Shown here in pieces: positions 48,838 through 52,139 of a stretch of 52,139 nucleotides of DNA. The DNA is from a bacterium (GTDB lineage: Bacteria > Bacillota > Bacilli > Lactobacillales > Streptococcaceae), in assembly GCA_905221065.1 (NCBI GenBank), contig CAJNBS010000013.1:1-52139 (forward strand). Direction: 5' to 3'. The position numbers and the translations under genes were made by a program. Under the pieces are notes generated by a model. That model had not been told where the DNA came from. It saw nothing but the letters and a program-made list of their open reading frames with translations, and searched no databases. How positions within the stretch are numbered: position 1 is the first letter of the stretch; every line of letters starts with the position of its first letter.

Positions 48838-50988
48838 GTGAGAATCAATTTTAACAAAATCCAAAAAGCCATCGGTACCAGACTGGGTTTTGTCCTAACC
48901 CTTTTAATCCTATATTGGCTCAAAACCTTATTAGCCTATACCGTTGACTTTAACTTAGATATTCAAGTGGGCAAATTGCAGGGAAATTACCTTGCCTTTA
49001 TCGCTTTCCTCAATCCCCTTCCCTTGGGGTTACTCCTGCTGGCTCTAGCTCTCTACGCTCGGTCAACCAAGATCTTTTATGGTCTGAGTATTGCTATTTA
49101 CAGCCTTTTGTTTATTTGGCTCTATTCTAATGTCTTTTACTATCGAGAATTTAGCGACTTTATCACGGCTAATACCATGAAGGTGGTCAGCAAGGTGTCT
49201 GTTGGTACTGCGGAACTAGAGTTACTGCGTCCTTGGGATTTCATCTATTTTATGGATTTTCCACTGCTGGCTTTCCTTTTCTTTAAAAAATTCATCCAGC
49301 TGGATAGGAGACCTTTCAAATTCCGCTCCAGTGTTGCTATCACTGCACTCTCAGCCCTGCTCTTTTCTGCTAATCTTTTCTTGGCTGAAATTGAGCGTCC
49401 CGATCTCCTGTCACGAGGATTTTCGAATTATTATGTTGTTCGTGCCCTCAGTTTGCCCGCCTTTTTAGGTTATAGTGCTAACCAATCCTATAGCGCCAAC
49501 AAGGAACGCGCCAAGGCCTCTGAGACCGACCTTCAACCTATTACAGATTATATTCAAGAACATTCGGCTAAGCCCAATCCAGACTATTTTGGCTTGGCTA
49601 AAGGAAAAAATGTGATTTATATCCACTTGGAGAGTTTCCAGCAGTTCCTACTTGACTATAAACTCAACCTAGATGGAACTGAGCATGAAGTCACTCCCTT
49701 CCTGAATTCCCTCTACCATTCGCAATCTACACTAGCCTTTTCGAATATCTTTAACCAAGTCAAGGCTGGTAAGACCTCAGATGCAGAAACCATGCTGGAG
49801 ACAGGTTTATTTGGGCTTGACCAAGGTTCTTTCATGGTCAATTACGGTGGCACCAATACCCAGCAGGCAGCACCTTTTATCCTATCAAAAAATGGCTACC
49901 AATCAAGTGCTGTCTTTCACGGTAATATCGGGACCTTCTGGAATCGAAATACGACCTACAAACAATGGGGCTACCAATACTTCTTTGATGCTTCCTATTT
50001 TACCAAGCAAGACAGTAGCAATTCTTTCCAATATGGTTTAAATGATAAAATCATGATGAAAGATTCTATCCAGTATCTGGAGCATTTACAGCAACCTTTT
50101 TATGCCAAGTATATCACGGTGTCCAATCACTATCCCTATGCTAGCAATCTGACTGGCGATGAGCTTGGTTTCCCCTTGGCCAAAACCAAAGATGAAACTA
50201 TCAATGGCTATTTCCAAACCGCCAACTATCTGGATAGTGCCATCAGGGCCTTCTTTGACTATCTCAAAGAAAGTGGCCTCTATGAAAAATCCATCATCGT
50301 CATTTATGGAGACCATTATGGCATTTCCAATTCCCGCAATCCTGACCTGGCACCCTTGATTGGAAAGACTTCTGAGAACTGGTCGAATTACGACAATGCC
50401 ATGTTGCAACGAGTGCCTTTTATGGTGGTCATACCTGGTTATGAAAAGGGACAAATTATCAATACCTACGGTGGACAAATTGATATCTTACCGACTCTCG
50501 AACACATCCTTGGTATTGAGTCCAATTCCTTCCTTCAAGTTGGACAAGACCTACTATCACCAGATCATCAAGAAATCGTTGCCTTTCGAACTGCCAATTC
50601 CTTCGTCACACCTAAATACACCAGTTATGACGGACGAACCTACTATACTGAGAGCGGTCTTGAAATCAGTAATCTTGATGAACAAGCTCAGACTGAACTA
50701 GAAATCGTTCGTCAAGCAGCCAGTCAACAGCTGAAAATTAGCGATCAGATTCAAACTGGCGATTTGATTCGTTTCTACCAAAAAGATCATCTTGGAAAAG
50801 TTGATACAGAAAGTATTTCTTACCTCAATTCTTTACCAATTCTGCAAAAGATTGAGCAGGAAAAAGGTAGTCAATCAACGAGCCTCTTTAGCCAACGACA
50901 AGGTAAAACCAGTACTGACCTTTTCAAGGCACCAAGTTACCAAGAACTCCACCCAGAGTCGGCTGGAACCGAATCAAAATCACAATAA
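48838..50988 (+). CDS. LtaS-type polyglycerolphosphate lipoteichoic acid synthase (alkaline phosphatase superfamily)
   Basis: 716 residues from GTG 48838 (AGGAAG eight bases upstream); longer in-frame starts lie before or on the promoter. Five membrane segments fill the first ~190 residues; an extracellular sulfatase-fold domain follows. LtaS catalytic features are present: metal-binding Glu265 in IHLESFQ, nucleophile Thr313 in GKTSDAE, FHGNIGTFWNR, SNHYPYAS and the metal pair in YGDHYGIS; YGGQIDILPTL closes the domain. LtaS transfers glycerol phosphate from phosphatidylglycerol to grow lipoteichoic acid. S. pneumoniae, as I recall, uses a different, choline-type polymer and lacks a standard LtaS, so its presence helps to place the organism. 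The last ~80 residues are hydrophilic and Ser/Gln-rich. Confidence 0.88.
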   Translation: MRINFNKIQKAIGTRLGFVLTLLILYWLKTLLAYTVDFNLDIQVGKLQGNYLAFIAFLNPLPLGLLLLALALYARSTKIFYGLSIAIYSLLFIWLYSNVFYYREFSDFITANTMKVVSKVSVGTAELELLRPWDFIYFMDFPLLAFLFFKKFIQLDRRPFKFRSSVAITALSALLFSANLFLAEIERPDLLSRGFSNYYVVRALSLPAFLGYSANQSYSANKERAKASETDLQPITDYIQEHSAKPNPDYFGLAKGKNVIYIHLESFQQFLLDYKLNLDGTEHEVTPFLNSLYHSQSTLAFSNIFNQVKAGKTSDAETMLETGLFGLDQGSFMVNYGGTNTQQAAPFILSKNGYQSSAVFHGNIGTFWNRNTTYKQWGYQYFFDASYFTKQDSSNSFQYGLNDKIMMKDSIQYLEHLQQPFYAKYITVSNHYPYASNLTGDELGFPLAKTKDETINGYFQTANYLDSAIRAFFDYLKESGLYEKSIIVIYGDHYGISNSRNPDLAPLIGKTSENWSNYDNAMLQRVPFMVVIPGYEKGQIINTYGGQIDILPTLEHILGIESNSFLQVGQDLLSPDHQEIVAFRTANSFVTPKYTSYDGRTYYTESGLEISNLDEQAQTELEIVRQAASQQLKISDQIQTGDLIRFYQKDHLGKVDTESISYLNSLPILQKIEQEKGSQSTSLFSQRQGKTSTDLFKAPSYQELHPESAGTESKSQ

Positions 50989-51023
50989 AAATGCTCTTCT
51001 GTCTTGGAGGAGCATTTCTTTTT
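50989..51023 (+). terminator. ltaS-like gene terminator
   Basis: AAATGCTC (50989-50996) and GAGCATTT (51010-51017) form an 8-bp stem, followed by CTTTTT. Confidence 0.8.
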
Positions 51024-51028
51024 ATCAA

Positions 51029-51172
51029 CGAAAATCAAAGAGCAAACTAGGAAGCTATACGCAGGCTGCTCAAAACACTGTTTTGAGGTTGTAGACAAGA
51101 CTGACGAAGTTAGTCACATATATACGGCAAGGCAAAGCTGACGTGGTTTGAAGAGATTTTCGAAGAGTATTA
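51029..51172 (-). repeat. BOX element, inverted orientation
   Basis: Reading the minus strand it begins AATACTCTTCGAAAATCTC and ends CTTTGATTTTCG. The middle has a boxB-like unit (CCTCAAAACAGTGTTTTGAG on the minus strand) and ACGTCAGCTTTGCCTTGCCG. It lies just after the ltaS-like terminator. Confidence 0.85.
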
Positions 51173-51302
51173 ACTTTGAGATTGTAGGTAGAGAGGTGTA
51201 TCAGTAATATATGGCTGTCAAGTTTAGTGACGAAGATAGATGAGAAGATAAATCAGCTTCAGCAGGTATCTGGAAAGTTTGATTTTATAGAAAAGCCTTT
51301 TG
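51173..51302. other. Short non-coding gap
   Basis: No gene. A plus-strand stretch of about 30 open codons ending at 51328 (INQLQQVSGKFDFIEKP) has no start site; it could be a fragment of a lost gene, but I recognise no family. Confidence 0.3.
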
Positions 51303-51521
51303 TTACAAACTCAATATACTATCAATAAATAATATTATAGAAGCAACAATAATTATCATTTCACCTATCTGCATAATTCTATTTCGAACTATAAATATAT
51401 GTTCTATCAAAAATACTTGAAAAAGACACATTATAGGAATTAACGTTTTTGAAATTGAAAAATATCCAAATAAATAAACTATAAACAACAAAAATAGAAC
51501 TATATTATATTTCTTATTCAA
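51303..51521 (-). CDS. Small hydrophobic membrane protein, unknown
   Basis: About 72 residues from TTG 51521, chosen because GGGAGG lies six bases upstream; an ATG 14 codons earlier has no such site. Two or three hydrophobic segments (VLFLLFIVYLFGYF, CLFQVFLIEHIFIV, IIIVASIILFID). No recognised family. The terminal region is AT-rich mobile debris, so it may be part of a former element. Confidence 0.5.
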   Translation of the reverse strand: MNKKYNIVLFLLFIVYLFGYFSISKTLIPIMCLFQVFLIEHIFIVRNRIMQIGEMIIIVASIILFIDSILSL

Positions 51522-51619
51522 AACATTCCTCCCTATATATTTTTGATTACCAATCGTAATCATTTACAATTACATTATAACAAACTATGAAAGCCTTGTT
51601 AACAAATATTGCCATTCTT

Positions 51620-51760
51620 TTAAATTTTTTTGTGATTAGAATGTGATAAGCTACTTCGATATTGATTATAGATGATTTTTCGTTTATACTTAGAGGTAAA
51701 CATAATGTGATATTTACAGTACTACTTTGTGTGTAATAAACTATGAGCCTTTTGCGCCAT
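51620..51760 (-). pseudogene. N-terminal fragment of an IS200/IS605-family TnpA transposase
   Basis: ATG 51760 after AAAGGAG encodes MAQKAHSLLHTK, then TAG where intact relatives have Trp; the same frame continues YCKYHIMFTSKYKRKIIYNQ and RSSL, matching the start of Y1-type TnpA proteins (HTKWMCKYHIVF-like pattern). After about 38 codons the similarity ends, and the frame stops at 51622. The catalytic Tyr and the His-hydrophobic-His motif are missing, so it cannot be active. Confidence 0.75.
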
Positions 51761-51827
51761 ATTTTTCTCCTTTCACTTTACAATTGGCTTGAACACCTTT
51801 ATTGTATCGCGTTTGGAGTTTTTTTGG

Positions 51828-51934
51828 TATAGTAGATTGAAATAAGAGGTGAACGAATTGATTGGAAAAATCAAATTAATTTCTACAAATGTTTTAGCAA
51901 TCGTGATGTACTACTCTAGATTCAATCTACTATA
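51828..51934. repeat. RUP (repeat unit of pneumococcus)-like element, 107 bp
   Basis: The ends TATAGTAGATTGAA (from 51828) and TTCAATCTACTATA (to 51934) are inverted repeats, and the total length is 107 bp, the standard size of RUP. RUPs are non-autonomous and are thought to be moved by the IS630-Spn1 transposase. No transposase lies inside. Confidence 0.8.
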
Positions 51935-52004
51935 TAACCTTCGACGCACGTGACTGAGGAAAAAGTCTTTAAAATCAGAAAAACGCATAATATCAGATGT
52001 GCTA

Positions 52005-52139
52005 TGTACTGACCCCAAAAAGTTGGACAAATAATTATTGAAAGGATTTAGTTCTGTATTGCACAGGACTAAGTCCTTTTAGTTTTACCTTAATTCGTTT
52101 GTTGTTGTAGTAATCGATATAGTCTATAATGGCTTGTTC
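52005..52139 (-). mobile_element. End of an IS3-family insertion sequence (IS150/IS861-like), continues beyond the window
   Basis: The outer end starts at about 52005 with TGTACTGACCCCAAAAAG then TTGGACA, a terminal repeat of the type found in IS861-like elements of streptococci. The 3' end of the transposase gene follows on the minus strand. The rest lies outside the window. Confidence 0.75.
52035..52139 (-). CDS. IS3-family transposase OrfB, C-terminal 34 codons (partial)
   Basis: The frame enters from the window edge and reads EQAIIDYIDYYNNKRIKVKL then KGLSPVQYRTKSFQ and TAA at 52035-52037. YIDYYNNKRI and LSPVQYR are typical of the end of the DDE integrase domain in IS3 (IS150-group) transposases. 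Whether the complete gene is intact cannot be judged here. Confidence 0.82.
   Translation of the reverse strand, partial: EQAIIDYIDYYNNKRIKVKLKGLSPVQYRTKSFQ

Overview
The window looks like chromosome from a mitis-group Streptococcus (S. mitis / S. oralis / S. pneumoniae relatives). The reasons are the core gene order (slrA, rlmN, sodA, holA, pyrD; rplJL, msrAB, hom-thrB, mecA; the aro/tyrA/pheA operon), a teichoic-acid type cluster with several LicD domains, three BOX repeats, a 107-bp RUP-like repeat and low GC. Two things argue against typical S. pneumoniae: an LtaS-type polyglycerolphosphate synthase gene next to the aro operon, and a different arrangement of the blocks around gdhA. This species call rests on remembered synteny, not a search.

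Layout. (1) Bases 1-10030 are accessory DNA. On the minus strand lie a two-gene ATPase + HNH nuclease system that resembles Septu (PtuA/PtuB), a remnant in which the start of hsdM is joined to the end of hsdR (type I restriction), a small unknown gene, an ImmA/IrrE protease gene broken by a stop and a frameshift, a cold-shock-like/Abi_2 gene split at a T-run, and an XRE repressor. The repressor faces a divergent promoter with an inverted-repeat operator and a possible structured RNA. Small, partly broken plus-strand genes follow that look like leftovers of an integrative element, then a membrane protein/XRE pair and a truncated SAP-domain gene. (2) Bases 10075-17635 are a core block: slrA, then convergent ABC-F, vanZ-like, rlmN, yutD, sodA, holA, pyrD. 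(3) Bases 17755-22462 hold gdhA, a BOX element, an oxidoreductase-tetR operon with a clear TetR-type operator, and rplJ-rplL with its L10 leader. (4) Bases 22505-31652 hold a MTA/SAH-deaminase-like amidohydrolase, a heterodimeric ABC exporter, msrAB, a second BOX, hom-thrB and mecA. (5) Bases 31734-38238 are a cell-wall polymer cluster: a Wzx-type flippase convergent with a four-gene operon (LicD, glycosyltransferase, a fused Wzy-like polymerase + LicD protein, LicD). (6) Bases 38335-48757 are a long shikimate / aromatic amino acid operon led by an rRNA methyltransferase and ending with an LCP (psr) gene. (7) Bases 48802-51023 hold the divergent ltaS-like gene. (8) The right end is a nest of mobile debris: BOX, a small membrane protein gene, an IS200/IS605 TnpA fragment, a RUP and the edge of an IS3-family element that continues beyond the window.

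How the parts work together. The left end reads as a defence island under decay: one apparently intact system (Septu-like), one possibly phase-variable (Abi), and several dead ones. The middle is housekeeping. The flippase/LicD/polymerase cluster probably assembles a choline- or polyol-phosphate-decorated teichoic acid, and the psr and ltaS-like genes nearby also act on wall or membrane polymers. The most notable items are the Septu variant with an unusually long HNH protein, the cold-shock/Abi fusion with a homopolymer switch, and the polymerase-LicD fusion.
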